Assembly (NCBI GenBank): GCA_014871385.1
Contig: CM026426.1
Span: 90,812,893 to 90,876,892 of the forward strand
Direction of reading: 5' to 3'
Length of the DNA stretch: 64,000 nt
Source of the DNA: Ceratodon purpureus
Lineage: Eukaryota > Streptophyta > Bryopsida > Pseudoditrichales > Ditrichaceae
Shown: positions 12,302 through 22,072 of the stretch, in pieces
Layout: every line of letters begins with the position of its first letter
Position numbering within the stretch: position 1 is the stretch's first letter
The notes under the pieces: model-generated
Told to the model about the DNA's origin: nothing
The model's database searches: none
The model's input: only the letters and a program-made list of their open reading frames with translations
Program-made: the position numbers and the translations under genes

Positions 12302-13061
12302 TCTCTCATTTGCATCGCATATGTGAATTTGCTAGTGTCTGTGCTTCCTTACTGTGGCTATGGAGGTGGGGGGCCGAGGCTCGAGAGGGCCGATGAAGCC
12401 TCTGCCGGCCTTGCATTTGTGTATGTGCTTGTGTTTGTGCTTCGTTACTGTGGCTATGGAGGTGGGGGGCCGAGGCTCGAGAGGGCCGATGAAGCCTCTC
12501 CCGGCCTCGCATATGTGAATTTGCTAGTGTCTGTGCTTTCTTACAGTGGCTATGGAGGTGGGGGGCCGAGGCTCGAGAGGGCCAATGAAGCCTCTCCCGG
12601 CCTCGCATATGTGAATTTGCTAGTGTCTGTGCTTTCTTACAGTGGCTATGGAGGTGGGGGGCCGAGGCTCGAGAGGGCCAATGAAGCCTCTCCCGGCGTT
12701 GCATATGTGAATTTGCTAGAGTTTGTGCTTCCTTACTGTGGCTATGGAGGTGGGGGTCCGAGGCTCGAGAGGGCCGATGAAGCCTCTGCCGGCCTTGCAT
12801 TTGTGTATGTGCTTGTGTTTGTGCTTCGTTACTGTGGCTATGGAGGTGGGGGGCCGAGGCTCGAGAGGGCCGATGAAGCCTCTCCCGGCCTCGCATATGT
12901 GAATTTGCTAGTGTCTGTGCTTCCTACTGTGGCTATGGAGGTGGGGGGCCGAGGCTCGAGAGGGCCGATGAAGCCTCTGCCGGCCTTGCATTTGTGTATG
13001 TGCTTGTGTGTGTGCTTCCTTACTGTGGCTATGGAGGTGGGGGGCCGAGGCGGTTTCTTCG
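12302..13061. repeat. Minisatellite of eight 96-bp units
   Basis: The block GGAGGTGGGGGGCCGAGGC recurs at about 12,362, 12,458, 12,554, 12,650, 12,746, 12,842, 12,937 and 13,033, a period of 96 bp (one unit is 95). Units are nearly identical. Because 96 is a multiple of three, both strands show long open frames (Gly-rich on plus, His/Arg/Ser-rich on minus). I read these as repeat by-products. The array lies between a donor-like GGTGAGT (about 12,240) and an acceptor-like TTTCTTCGCAG ending at about 13,062, so it is probably intronic. Confidence 0.8.
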
Positions 13062-13134
13062 CAGGTTGAAGAATGCTATAAAATCTAATACGCAATTCAT
13101 TGGTTTTTTAATTAGGAGTTCTCTAAAGCAAATA

Positions 13135-13779
13135 ATGGGGAGCAGTGATCAAGTACCGACACCAGCTGAGACCGAGGTACTAGATTAATAGTACACTAAA
13201 CCTAAGATATCTCTGATTCACATACATGACTCCTGCCTCGTAATGTTTTGCTCACCTCTCATCTGGAAGAGAAATCTAACCTTCTAATTATTTCTGCTAT
13301 TCTAGGTGTATACCGATGCATCTGAGAGGTCTATCTCCAACCCCATTCCAGTGATCAATGTTTCCGATCTCTCGGATTCATATGATCATCAATTTTGTAC
13401 CTGTGCTGGAGGAAGCCCTGTGAGTCTTGGTGGTGGGCCGTTCGAAGTCCATTCTCCACAGTACTTGCCTACCTCTCCAGTTTACATGCCTACATCTCCA
13501 GTGTATGAGCCTACCTCTCCAGTTTACATGCCTACATCCCCAGTGTATGAGCCTACCTCTCCAAGCGCCTTGCCCACTTCTCCTGCACCGGATTCACCGC
13601 CAATGTCTCCTCCCTCTCCTTCATCGCCTATTAGAGTGAGGAGGCCAGCCCATGTGGTCTTTGCCCTTCCGGCAATACCGCCTTGCCCTGTTCCAAAAAC
13701 CAGGCGATATTGGAGGAGGCGCCGCAACTGGAATTGTAGACAGGCTCGAGAGTATTATAGTCGTGGATCACGTAGATAG
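13135..13779 (+). CDS. Small protein with RNA polymerase II CTD-like heptads
   Basis: Two coding exons, 13,135-13,176 and 13,306-13,779 (TAG), joined in phase across a GTACTA/TCTAG intron, give 171 aa starting [14 protein letters not shown]. Residues about 65-105 form heptads of the form Y-x-P-T-S-P-V ([21 protein letters not shown], repeated) ending in ALPTSPA. This is the RNA polymerase II C-terminal-domain pattern YSPTSPS with positions 2 and 7 changed. A Pro/Ser region follows, then an Arg-rich basic tail. No catalytic domain is seen. It is preceded by a TATA box and the 14-bp palindrome. A role as a decoy for CTD-binding factors would be inference; it could also be an unrelated low-complexity protein. 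Confidence 0.6.
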
Positions 13780-13789
13780 TACCTGTGTT

Positions 13790-15080
13790 TCTAAAATAGA
13801 TTGGATGATTATCCAGCTAAGGAATAAATAATTTGAGTAACATAAAGCAACCACATATATATCTTATAGAATAGTATACAGTACATGGAGATATAGTACA
13901 TGAAACAATTAGAATACAGTACATATAAAAACCTTGTCAAAGTTAGTATCTACCTTGCTTGATATACATTCTCATATGAACACACTATTAGTAATAGATT
14001 GAATATATGAATATGCTTGTTATTTCATCGGATTATCATTCACTAGAAATAGATTAAATTAACTAACCTACAGAATTTATGAAAATTGGTATATAAAATA
14101 AACAGCCTAGACCTTCAATAGTCCAAGGACCATTATCTATTCAACATTTAATTGTGACCCAAAGTTTAAATGTCACCCATCATTAATACTTATCCTCGAA
14201 TTTATGTGTAATCCTATTTTTTGATTGTTTCTTTACTAGTTGTTGTATTCAGTTCTGATTGTCATTTAGAGGTGGTGTCTAAATCAATAGACATTTCTAT
14301 ATGAAATTAGAAATGTAATCAACTAAAATATGGTATACTAATAGCATGATCTTATAATGCTGGGTTGTTATGTAACAGATGAAAGTCATTAAAACATATT
14401 TAGATCATAGCAATGGAAACAATAGTTGAAACTTTATCTCTAAACAAAGGTGATCTTCATATTATTTGCTATATTTCCATTTAACATTCATCCAAACACG
14501 ATAGTGTCAATATCAATTTTCTCGAGTTCTGACTTATTTAATATTCTAATCCTGTAATCTCAGCTTTTCAGCTATTCTGTACTTGAGCTTAAAGACTATG
14601 ACTAATGGTTTGTAAATATGTATATTCTAATTAATCTTATAGATATGAATCCCCTTATTGATCCTGGAGGATTGAAAAAGTCTTCCAAGGTGTGCACATG
14701 GTGATGGCTTATAGCATACTCAACCCTGATACCCCTATGCCTAATATATTTATCACCGCTTTCTTTTTTCTAAAATATTTATTGACGGTTTTTTAAAATT
14801 CAATAATTCATTTTTTGATTATTTAATTTATCATTTATTAACGTTCTATCAACATAGAGTTCACGAATTCCTTTCCCTTTTTAAGGTTTAAACTAATTAT
14901 GGAATCTTTTACCTTGTAGTGTATATTGTAAAAGTATCAATTCGGATATTTGCATATTATTGTTCTTTAAATCAACTAGTTTATTCTATAAATAGTTAGT
15001 CACTTGTATGACCCCCATCATATGTCTCCTTTTACACTTCCCCGTTCATAAGTCAACTAGTCTAAGACTTCAGAAGCACC
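13790..15080. repeat. AT-rich dispersed repeat downstream of the CTD-like gene
   Basis: No gene. About 13,935-14,420 contains TATGAACACACTATTAGTAATAG, AAATGTGACCC-type blocks and AGATCATAGCAATGGAAACA. The same blocks occur in the same order at about 19,125-19,590 and in part at 15,840-15,960. 14,500-15,080 is AT-rich with nothing recognised. Confidence 0.6.
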
Positions 15081-15087
15081 TTCCGTA

Positions 15088-15215
15088 AAGGGTGAGCCCC
15101 CCGCAGGGGGGGCTCACGCGATGGGAGCATCCCGAGCCGTAGGGCAAGGGCGAAGCCTGGCCCGAGGCGTAGGGTGCTCCCATCGCGTGAGCCCCCCCTG
15201 CGGGGGGCTCACCCT
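15088..15215. repeat. GC-rich foldback element, arms about 45 bp
   Basis: AAGGGTGAGCCCCCCGCAGG... at 15,088-15,133 is matched by its reverse complement at 15,171-15,215, ending CTCACCCTT, with one indel. The loop is about 37 bp. Each arm also holds an internal palindrome (GAGCCCCCC/GGGGGGGCTC). The surroundings are AT-rich, so this looks like an inserted foldback MITE; no coding capacity. Confidence 0.8.
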
Positions 15216-15289
15216 TCATAACCCCCGTTGGGGAATACTAAAGTTTGGGCAGGTTAGAAAATCTCACAATTAAGTTACATCAGTCAAGC

Positions 15290-15500
15290 ATGAGTTGTGG
15301 GCTAGATGCAGACTTGGCCTGATAGGCTCATCATGCTGCAGTTGCGGGGTGCCGGGTTCAAATCCCCGCGGAAACACGCCCCAGCCTGAAAGGATTATAA
15401 AACTTTGAATCGTGCTCGGTCTTCGAGCCCCGCGGGTTTTTCCCCGAAAAAAACCAAAGGGGGTTCTGAGCAGCACCCCGCCCCGACCCCGGCGGTTCTT
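15290..15500 (+). repeat. tRNA-derived SINE-like sequence
   Basis: Contains GCCGGGTTCAAATCCCCGCG (about 15,350), which includes a good internal RNA polymerase III B box (GGTTCAAATCC) in a T-arm-like stem. An imperfect A-box-like TGGCCTGATAGG lies upstream (about 15,314). I could not fold a full cloverleaf, so a SINE or decayed tRNA fits better than a working tRNA gene. Confidence 0.35.
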
Positions 15501-16069
15501 CCAAATCTCAGAATCCATCTGACGGATTTTTATGATGTTTTGGGCTCATTAGAGCAACCACCGGGGTTCCCATAGAGGTCTGTTCTGCGTCTTAAATTTC
15601 GTACGTTCATAATTTTTGCGATTTCATAATTCCTTATTGTATATATCTCGTTCATTTGACCTATTTCTTGTTTGTTGAGTTTAGTATTAGCTTTTAATCT
15701 TTTGCAAGCATGTGTTGAACATCTCACTTCCTCTTTTTAACACCATCAAACATTGATTGGATGATTATCCAGCTAGAGATTATTTAATATGAGTGACATA
15801 AAGCAGTCACATGGATATCATATATAAGGAACAAATAGAATACAAATAGAATACAGTACATAGAAATACCTTGTCAAAGCTAGCATCTACCTTGCTTGAT
15901 ATGCATTATGATATGAACACACTATTAGAAATAGATTGTATATATGCGTATGCATGTTCGGAAGCTGAATACCTGGCAGCTGATACCCGACCTGCTGGGA
16001 CCTTCGCCAGTGAGACCCGCAGCTTCTCAATATCAATCCCGGCGCAATCATGCAATGCTCAAACTTGGC

Positions 16070-16083
16070 TGTCGGATCCGACA
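16070..16083. promoter_or_regulatory. TGTCGGATCCGACA palindrome, copy 2
   Basis: Perfect copy inside a repeat (about 15,960-16,125) similar to the one around 12,043, including the CGCAGCTTC and AAATCCGCCGGCC flanks. No gene start follows closely, so this may be a decayed cassette promoter. Confidence 0.55.
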
Positions 16084-16243
16084 ATCGAATTCTGAGTTCT
16101 CCTAAATCCGCCGGCCCTGGTCCCGATTATTAACTAGTCATTATGTATAAGTCAAAACTAACTAAGCTACTTAACGTTTTCAATTTATTATATTAGGTTT
16201 AACAACATAGTTATCGATTCCTCCAATGGGCTGAGGACCATTT

Positions 16244-16345
16244 GCTATTCCACATTTATATGTGACCCCACATTTATATGTGACCCCACATTTAAATGTT
16301 ACCCCACATTTAAATGTTACCCCACATTTATATGTATCCTCAAAT
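16244..16345. repeat. 20-bp tandem repeat CACATTTATATGTGACCC
   Basis: About five head-to-tail copies of CACATTTATATGTGACCCCA with TTAAATGTTACC variants, in an AT-rich stretch (about 16,130-16,640) without a gene. Confidence 0.65.
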
Positions 16346-16827
16346 TTATATTAAACCGCAATATTCTTTGGTTCAGACATTATTACGTCATGTGTTCAGT
16401 TGTTATCGTCTTTTACAAGTGGTGTCCAATTAAATAGATTTTTTAACCCAATCCCTGCAACCCTCATGCTATCCCTAGAATCCCATCAATTATGACCCTG
16501 TCCCCCTCGATCATACGCTCATATGCGGTATAAGCATTGTCTCTGTTGATTTATTATATGTATATTTGAGTTTGCCCAAATTATAAACTAAAATAAATTG
16601 TTCGTAAACACTTTACTGTTGCTGATGTTTACATTAAATCACAACAAATCAAGCTTCGCAAGCAGTAACCAAATGAATGCTTAAGCAGTACATCTACGGC
16701 TCACTCTTACATGCCGATAAACCAGTTAGTCAAGTGGATATAACTGTGCAACGATATAAGATTAACCGAGGACCAGAATGGCGCGCGCAATGGAGGTCGG
16801 TGGATAAACCCTCTACCAGAAATTGGT

Positions 16828-16841
16828 TGTCGGATCCGACA
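16828..16841. promoter_or_regulatory. TGTCGGATCCGACA palindrome, copy 3
   Basis: Perfect copy about 235 bp upstream of a TATA-like CTATATATATC (about 17,070) preceding the 150-aa acidic gene. CCGCCGG blocks follow, as at copy 1. Confidence 0.55.
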
Positions 16842-17069
16842 GCGCATTTTCTACCTGATAAAAAACCGCCGGGGTGAAGGGAAGTAACTTAGCTGGCCTA
16901 GATGCTACACAAGCAACGAGGTAGATCCGCGACCCTGGCTCTGTGGAATGCCGCCGGCCCTAATCTCGTGGGTAGTTCAGCACTAGCCGCCGTTGTACGC
17001 AAAACCCTGTTCTCCAGTAGCCGCCGCCTTTTTGGGACCGCAACCATACCCTGACACCACCACGCCTAC

Positions 17070-17082
17070 TATATATATCATT
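17070..17082 (+). promoter_or_regulatory. TATA-like box of the 150-aa gene
   Basis: CTACTATATATATC in a GC-rich to T-rich transition. The following 0.8 kb has donor/acceptor-like sites and probably holds leader exons and introns. Confidence 0.35.
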
Positions 17083-17908
17083 GTCTGCAGTGTTGTTCCA
17101 CGCTTTGCACTTTTGGTTGGCAGGTATGAGTTGCTCATTTGGTTGGCAGCTTGCTCGGTTGGTTGGCTCCCTTTTCTTTGTATCTCACTTCCAGCTATCG
17201 TGATTGTTTTTGTTGAGCGACCTATGGGAAGGCCACTCTCCGTTCTCTTTAGCGTAGAATCTCGTTATGTGCTGAGCACTTGGTATTTGTATGCAACTTC
17301 TGGTTGATGGTTATTAGCCGCAGATGGAGATCTTTCATATCTGTAAAGTTTGAATTCCAGTTGATCATTCTTGCATGAACTTTGCTTCAACTCTTCTTGC
17401 GACACTCACTGGTTGAGGAGAGCATGTTGCGCAATGTTGGAACTTATGCATTCATACTGTAACCGTGTCCGCAATTACAGTGCTTGCAGCTCTTATACTG
17501 TCGCCTTGCTCTTGCTGTTGCTCTTGATATTTGAGAATTGTTTGCATTTTCTTCTACTTGTTCTGGGTGCTAGGTACTTGGTGTTATCGCAATGGCTGCA
17601 TCGGGTGTTCTGTCATTGGCATTATTGCGTGCTAACGACCTTGTGATTGGGGTGATGCTTGTGCAGGATCGGATCTCATTCACTGAAGCAGCCTAAGTTG
17701 AAGTTGTAGAAACCGAGCATCTTACCAAGGTATGTGGTCCAGCTAGCATCGGTTTTCTCTGCGAGTCACTGATGTTTATATTCTTGTGTGGTAGCGGGAA
17801 TTTGGATGTGGCAGCGAGAACCCGTAGGATAGAATGTGTATGCAAGACTGTACACAAAATGTCGTGACAATTTCGGAAATAATGAATTCATCTTGTTTCT
17901 GTCTGCAG

Positions 17909-18361
17909 ATGGCGGACCGTTCCTCTTGCGCTGCAGTGGTCTGCAAAACATGCCCACTCCCCGGTACTTGCACATGTCCTACATTGTCTAGCCCACCAGT
18001 ACTGAAGGTCCCGGTCCCAATCCCGACCAGTTTGACTCCTGAAGAGCACCCTGACCAGCATGGCAAATCTCTTAGTCCAACCAATGACCGTATGCACGTG
18101 ATGTGTGTAGAAGGTCACGGGCGCTCTATTTGCTTTGAAGTGAAGAGTTTTGAGGATGGTCTCCCCGAGTGGGTCCAGAAGTGGATGGATGATGTTGCCG
18201 CTCGCGGGGATGGACGTGATTACTACCCGGGGGATGCTGGCTATCTTTGTGAGGACTCCGATTTTCTCGAGTACGCTGGAGAAGAAGTTTACGACGCAGT
18301 AGATAGTCCTGGAATCCCTCTTGCGATTTTGTGCGGCGATGATGAAGACCATGATAAGTAG
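17909..18361 (+). CDS. Hypothetical acidic protein, 150 aa
   Basis: ATG at 17,909 directly follows an acceptor-like TTTCTGTCTGCAG; stop TAG at 18,359-18,361. The first 25 residues are Cys-rich (CAAVVCKTCPLPGTCTC), followed by a Pro-rich linker and an acidic C-terminal half ending GDDEDHDK. No known family is recognised. The architecture (palindrome, TATA box, leader intron, Pro-rich head, acidic tail) resembles the gene at 21,103, so the two may be diverged relatives, though I see no strong alignment. It is a cargo gene of element A with unknown function. Confidence 0.5.
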   Translation: MADRSSCAAVVCKTCPLPGTCTCPTLSSPPVLKVPVPIPTSLTPEEHPDQHGKSLSPTNDRMHVMCVEGHGRSICFEVKSFEDGLPEWVQKWMDDVAARGDGRDYYPGDAGYLCEDSDFLEYAGEEVYDAVDSPGIPLAILCGDDEDHDK

Positions 18362-20007
18362 ATGCTTGCTTCTGTAGTTATATGTGTACTATGCGGCACA
18401 CTATATCCTCGGCTCTAACAGATGATGTCACTGTAAAACACTTACCTCCCATCAATCACTTTTGAATGAATACAATCATGAGATTTTTGTAAATAAAGAT
18501 ATCGGCTTTTATGTAATCTTTGCATACTGTTTAAACAAGTGACTTCTTTGGCAAGAAGTCCCGATTCCAGGATAAGGGAGCTCGTAGAACCTTGGGACTT
18601 CTTCGGAGTGTGGTGATTTGGGGATTTTGGATTGCGAGAAATGACATGGTATTTTTAGAGACAGTCCTGGTCCGCAGATAGAATCAAGACCCTATGAGAC
18701 TCTATGACTCAGAACGGCAGTCTCGACTGGAGGAGAACTTTGAGCAGCCTAGAAAGAGCTAAAACCGCAAGGATGATCCAGAGCATACTTCATGCTTTCG
18801 ATGCTGCCTGGTTCTGTAGCAATCTTTGATATGTCTGGAACTTCGCAGCCTAGCCCACGGACTCTGTGTTTATTATGTGGTACCGACCTCCCTTGTTCCT
18901 TGATCCGGTTCTGTTACTAACTTTTCCTTGTGGGCTTGTAATCTACATTCATTGCAATTAACTCCTTATATCCAAAAAGAGCAAATAAAAAGGGATGCCA
19001 ATGCTGTTCTCTACTGCGTACATTCTCCTTATGAACCATAACAAAATATTTGGTTTAATGCACACTTGGTTACAGCTGAACTCAATAGCAATGAAATCAA
19101 AAATGGACAATTAATTTAGACAATTGATATACATTATGATATGAACACACTATTAGTAATAGATTGTATGTATGAGTATGCTTGTTATTTCATCGAATGA
19201 ATTTACTGTAAAACAATTTAAATAACTAAGCTACAGATTTGTTGAATATTGGTATATAAAATTAACAACCTAGACCCATTATGTATTCAACATATAAATG
19301 TGACCCAAAATTTTATTCTGACCCAACATTAATATTTATACACGAATTTATATGTAACCCTCTGATTTACTTCTTTCTTTATTACGTGGTGGATTCAGTT
19401 CTGATAGTCATTTAGAAGTGGTATCTAATTAAATAGACATTTCTATATAAAATTGAGAATAAAATCAAATAAAATATAGTTTACCCACAGCATAATTTAA
19501 TAATGCTGCGTTGTTTGGTAAAAGAAGAAACTCATCAAAGCATATATAGATCATAGCAATGGAAACATTAAAGTTCAAACTATATCTCTAAACAAAGCTG
19601 ATGTTTATATTCCACTTAAGAGCGCCTGGCCGCATTAGTAGAATTTAAGCATTAATCCGATTTCCCCATTCTAGTTCTACCAGCCTAAATTAAATAGAAT
19701 GTTACATTGAAAAATGCCAATTTCAAACTTTAAGTTGATGAGGGATGTCACCTTGATTTAATCAACTCGACTTTGGCGTAAATCCCTAAAATGCAACAAT
19801 CCATTTGTCCACCACTGAATACGCAATTCATATAAAATTCTTGGCATATAACAAACTAAGTGATAACTGAAACTACTCCCTCAACTGCAACATTAAGTAG
19901 ACATTTTTAATTAGCAACCACGTTGACCATGACAATATCTACCGTAGAGCCTGAGAGTTGCTACGGCAAAAACATTGAATGAAAGGATTACACGAACCTT
20001 GTTTTCA
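18362..20007. repeat. Gene-free AT-rich spacer with dispersed repeat
   Basis: 19,125-19,590 repeats the blocks at 13,935-14,420 in the same order and orientation. 18,540-18,620 has a small inverted GACTTCTT/AAGAAGTC. No convincing ORF. Confidence 0.5.
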
Positions 20008-20628
20008 TTATCGCTTTCCAAGCACCGCATTGAGATGCACCTTCCTACGCAAAGGCCACGAGAGAAGACCGCAACGCAGTGCTCGTGGTGCCCAATACTT
20101 TGGAAACACTTTCCTCTCGTTGGATGAAGACCCTGGTCCAGAGATGGAGGACTGGCCAATGCTGTAGCCCGGAGGAGGGCCCATCACCTCCATGGTGTAA
20201 CTATTTCGCAGGTGGTCACGCAAAAGTACCTTCTGCTGCAATGAAAGATCCCGGAGCTCCATTTCTACAAGTTTCTCGTCAATCTCAAATGGGATAACCC
20301 GGTCTGTCATAAACAAGGTGAGGGCCTCAGTCCAGTATGCATGAACCATACCTGTACCCCACTCGTCTTTCCACTTCCTTGCATCTCGCGACTCCTTGAA
20401 AGCCACCACATACGCCGACCATGCTGGCATGGAATCAATCAACAGCACCCATCGATCACCTCTTTGTCGCAGGTTCTCAAGCAGCGTCATGTAGTCATAG
20501 CACCAGTCCGAGTTCTCAATGTATTCTCGATGCAACTCGGGCATGAGGTCTGGAAAGAGCTCAGCCATCGCTGACTTAGGCGTGACCCAACTCTGGCTGA
20601 ACAAGTCGGTAATCACTGCGAAGTCCAT
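20008..20628 (-). CDS. Hypothetical protein, 206 aa
   Basis: Single-exon frame from ATG at 20,628 to TAA at 20,008-20,010. The N-terminal 150 residues look like a folded globular domain rich in aromatic residues (WCYDYMTLLENL, WVLLIDSMPAWSAYVV). The last 50 are Ser/Gly then basic. No family is recognised. It is divergent from the gene at 21,103, and the 14-bp palindrome at 20,791 lies between them, suggesting a shared regulatory site. Probably a cargo gene of element A. Confidence 0.5.
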   Translation of the reverse strand: MDFAVITDLFSQSWVTPKSAMAELFPDLMPELHREYIENSDWCYDYMTLLENLRQRGDRWVLLIDSMPAWSAYVVAFKESRDARKWKDEWGTGMVHAYWTEALTLFMTDRVIPFEIDEKLVEMELRDLSLQQKVLLRDHLRNSYTMEVMGPPPGYSIGQSSISGPGSSSNERKVFPKYWAPRALRCGLLSWPLRRKVHLNAVLGKR

Positions 20629-20790
20629 ACTACAATTCTCAAACTAAGGAGGCTAAAAACGAAGCACAAACAAAAGTGATAACAGAAGAGAGACATACTT
20701 AAGATCACATCCTCTGAATCCAAACAGGTTAACCCTAAACTTGCACATTAATGCGCAGTACCTCAATAACATTGTAGTCCAGTTTTTGAC

Positions 20791-20804
20791 TGTCGGATCC
20801 GACA
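20791..20804. promoter_or_regulatory. TGTCGGATCCGACA palindrome, copy 4
   Basis: Perfect copy between the divergent genes starting at 20,628 (minus) and 21,103 (plus). Confidence 0.55.
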
Positions 20805-21102
20805 TCATGTTTTGGGAGACTAAGATGTTGAAGGGTATGGCATTCAGTATATCCGTACGTGCGAGTTTATTGCAATGTGCCATGGCCGCCAAAAACGTTT
20901 TAATTAACCTCCAATTATGAGCTAATATTTATGAATGGTTTCCTCCACCAACGGCTGAGCCTCTTATTTGTTGCTAAGAGCAACCTCATACAAACGCATT
21001 GCTCCTTGTCTCTCACACCCCCCCTTGATTATTTTCTGACCTACATTGCACATCAAAGCTTCACTCCATCTTCTCTCTCATTCTCTTGCGATCACCGTGG
21101 TC

Positions 21103-21705
21103 ATGGATCAATCTCCCCCCTCTCAACAGCCCGTTCAATCCTCGTCCACTAGCCATACCTCGTTACGAGAGGAGATCAAGTCTTCGATGCCTCCAACTTC
21201 AGAAATGCTCCGGGTTCGATTCATTGCCTCTTCTGTTGATTTGATTATCTTTGAATTTACTTTACTCCCTTCGGTTTAAGTTAGGTGTTTGCATTTTCTT
21301 CAAGATTCTGTACCTCACTTACCCTTCTTCTTCCACTGCATGCAGGACGAGTTACCATGGCATAATTGGGAGCTGAGGGAGTTCGTTTCGAGAGTGACCG
21401 ACAAGTACAAAGATCGTCGGCCTGGTAAGGAGGTGGACATGTTCTCCGACGTCCAACAGCTTCGTCAAGTGATCCGATCAAATCGAGGCCAGATAGACTG
21501 GACCGAGGACGACGTTCGCACACTCAGGCGTGTTGAGAGTGCTTCCGGGATATCATGTCTAGAACCCGAGCTGTTTCATTACTACATTCCAAGACTCAGA
21601 TCAACATGGACTTCTACGGACAACGTTGTTGATTTTGGCAATGGAGCTCCCGGACCATCGGCTTTCTTAGAGGAAGATTTTGATTGGGTAGAGGATAATG
21701 AGTAG
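21103..21705 (+). CDS. Hypothetical acidic protein, 156 aa, two exons
   Basis: Predicted exons 21,103-21,213 and 21,346-21,705 (TAG), joined in phase. The acceptor CTGCATGCAG is good; the donor GGTTCGA is weak. The N-terminus is Ser/Pro/Gln-rich (MDQSPPSQQPVQSSST). The second exon starts DELPWHNWELREFVSRVTDKY and ends in an acidic tail DFDWVEDNE. No family is recognised. It is the last gene before the right terminus of element A. Confidence 0.5.
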
Positions 21706-21887
21706 CCTAAGCCTTCCAATTCCGAGAACAGTGACAGCCCCCCCCGGTGATTCTAAGGATCATTTTTAATATTTACAATTTTTTTTCAAAAAATTAATTT
21801 CGCGGATTCTGGAATCTTGGTGTCTGAATTTCATTCATCCACTTCATCCGCTCATGGGTTTATAGGAACCCCGGCGGTAATTTTTTC

Positions 21888-21990
21888 CACGGTCATAGGG
21901 TCCCCGGTGCGTTTTTTGTCTGCTCACTTTTGACCCCCGGTGCGTTTTTTGGCTGCTCACCGCTCACTGCTCACTGCTCGCCGCTGCCAC
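21888..21990. repeat. Right terminal repeat of element A
   Basis: CCACGGTCATAGGGT at 21,888-21,902, then GGTGCGTTTTTTGGCTGCTCAC and a run of CGCTCACTGCTCACTGCTCGCCGC to about 21,986. Both blocks recur at the ends of element B (35,771-35,874 inverted; 53,919-54,113), which marks this as a terminus rather than a random GC-rich tract. The exact last base is uncertain. Confidence 0.6.
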
Positions 21991-22072
21991 ACCAGAATGC
22001 CCGCCACATCGACTTCCAGATATGACCTATGATCAACAGGAAACGCTATACATGTGCACGTCACATACCTCA

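Larger units (their letters stand above)
1..21990. mobile_element. Large DNA transposon 'element A' (left end outside window)
   Basis: Inferred element. The right end is a run of CGCTCACTGCTC-type repeats (about 21,950-21,990), with an internal CCACGGTCATAGGGT block at 21,888. The same two blocks occur at both ends of element B, in inverted orientation at B's left end. The interior carries the same divergent MULE-transposase/methyltransferase-like pair as B plus small genes. The left terminus and target duplication lie outside the window, so total length and exact boundaries are unknown; at least 22 kb is implied. Confidence 0.6.

Noticed and set aside
12306..13069. Long ORFs on both strands over the 96-bp repeats
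   Set aside because: Open only because the unit is a multiple of three; strongly repetitive, and the region is flanked by splice-like sites.
15290..15380. Functional tRNA gene
   Set aside because: Good B box, but no convincing acceptor stem or anticodon arm by eye; kept only as SINE-like.
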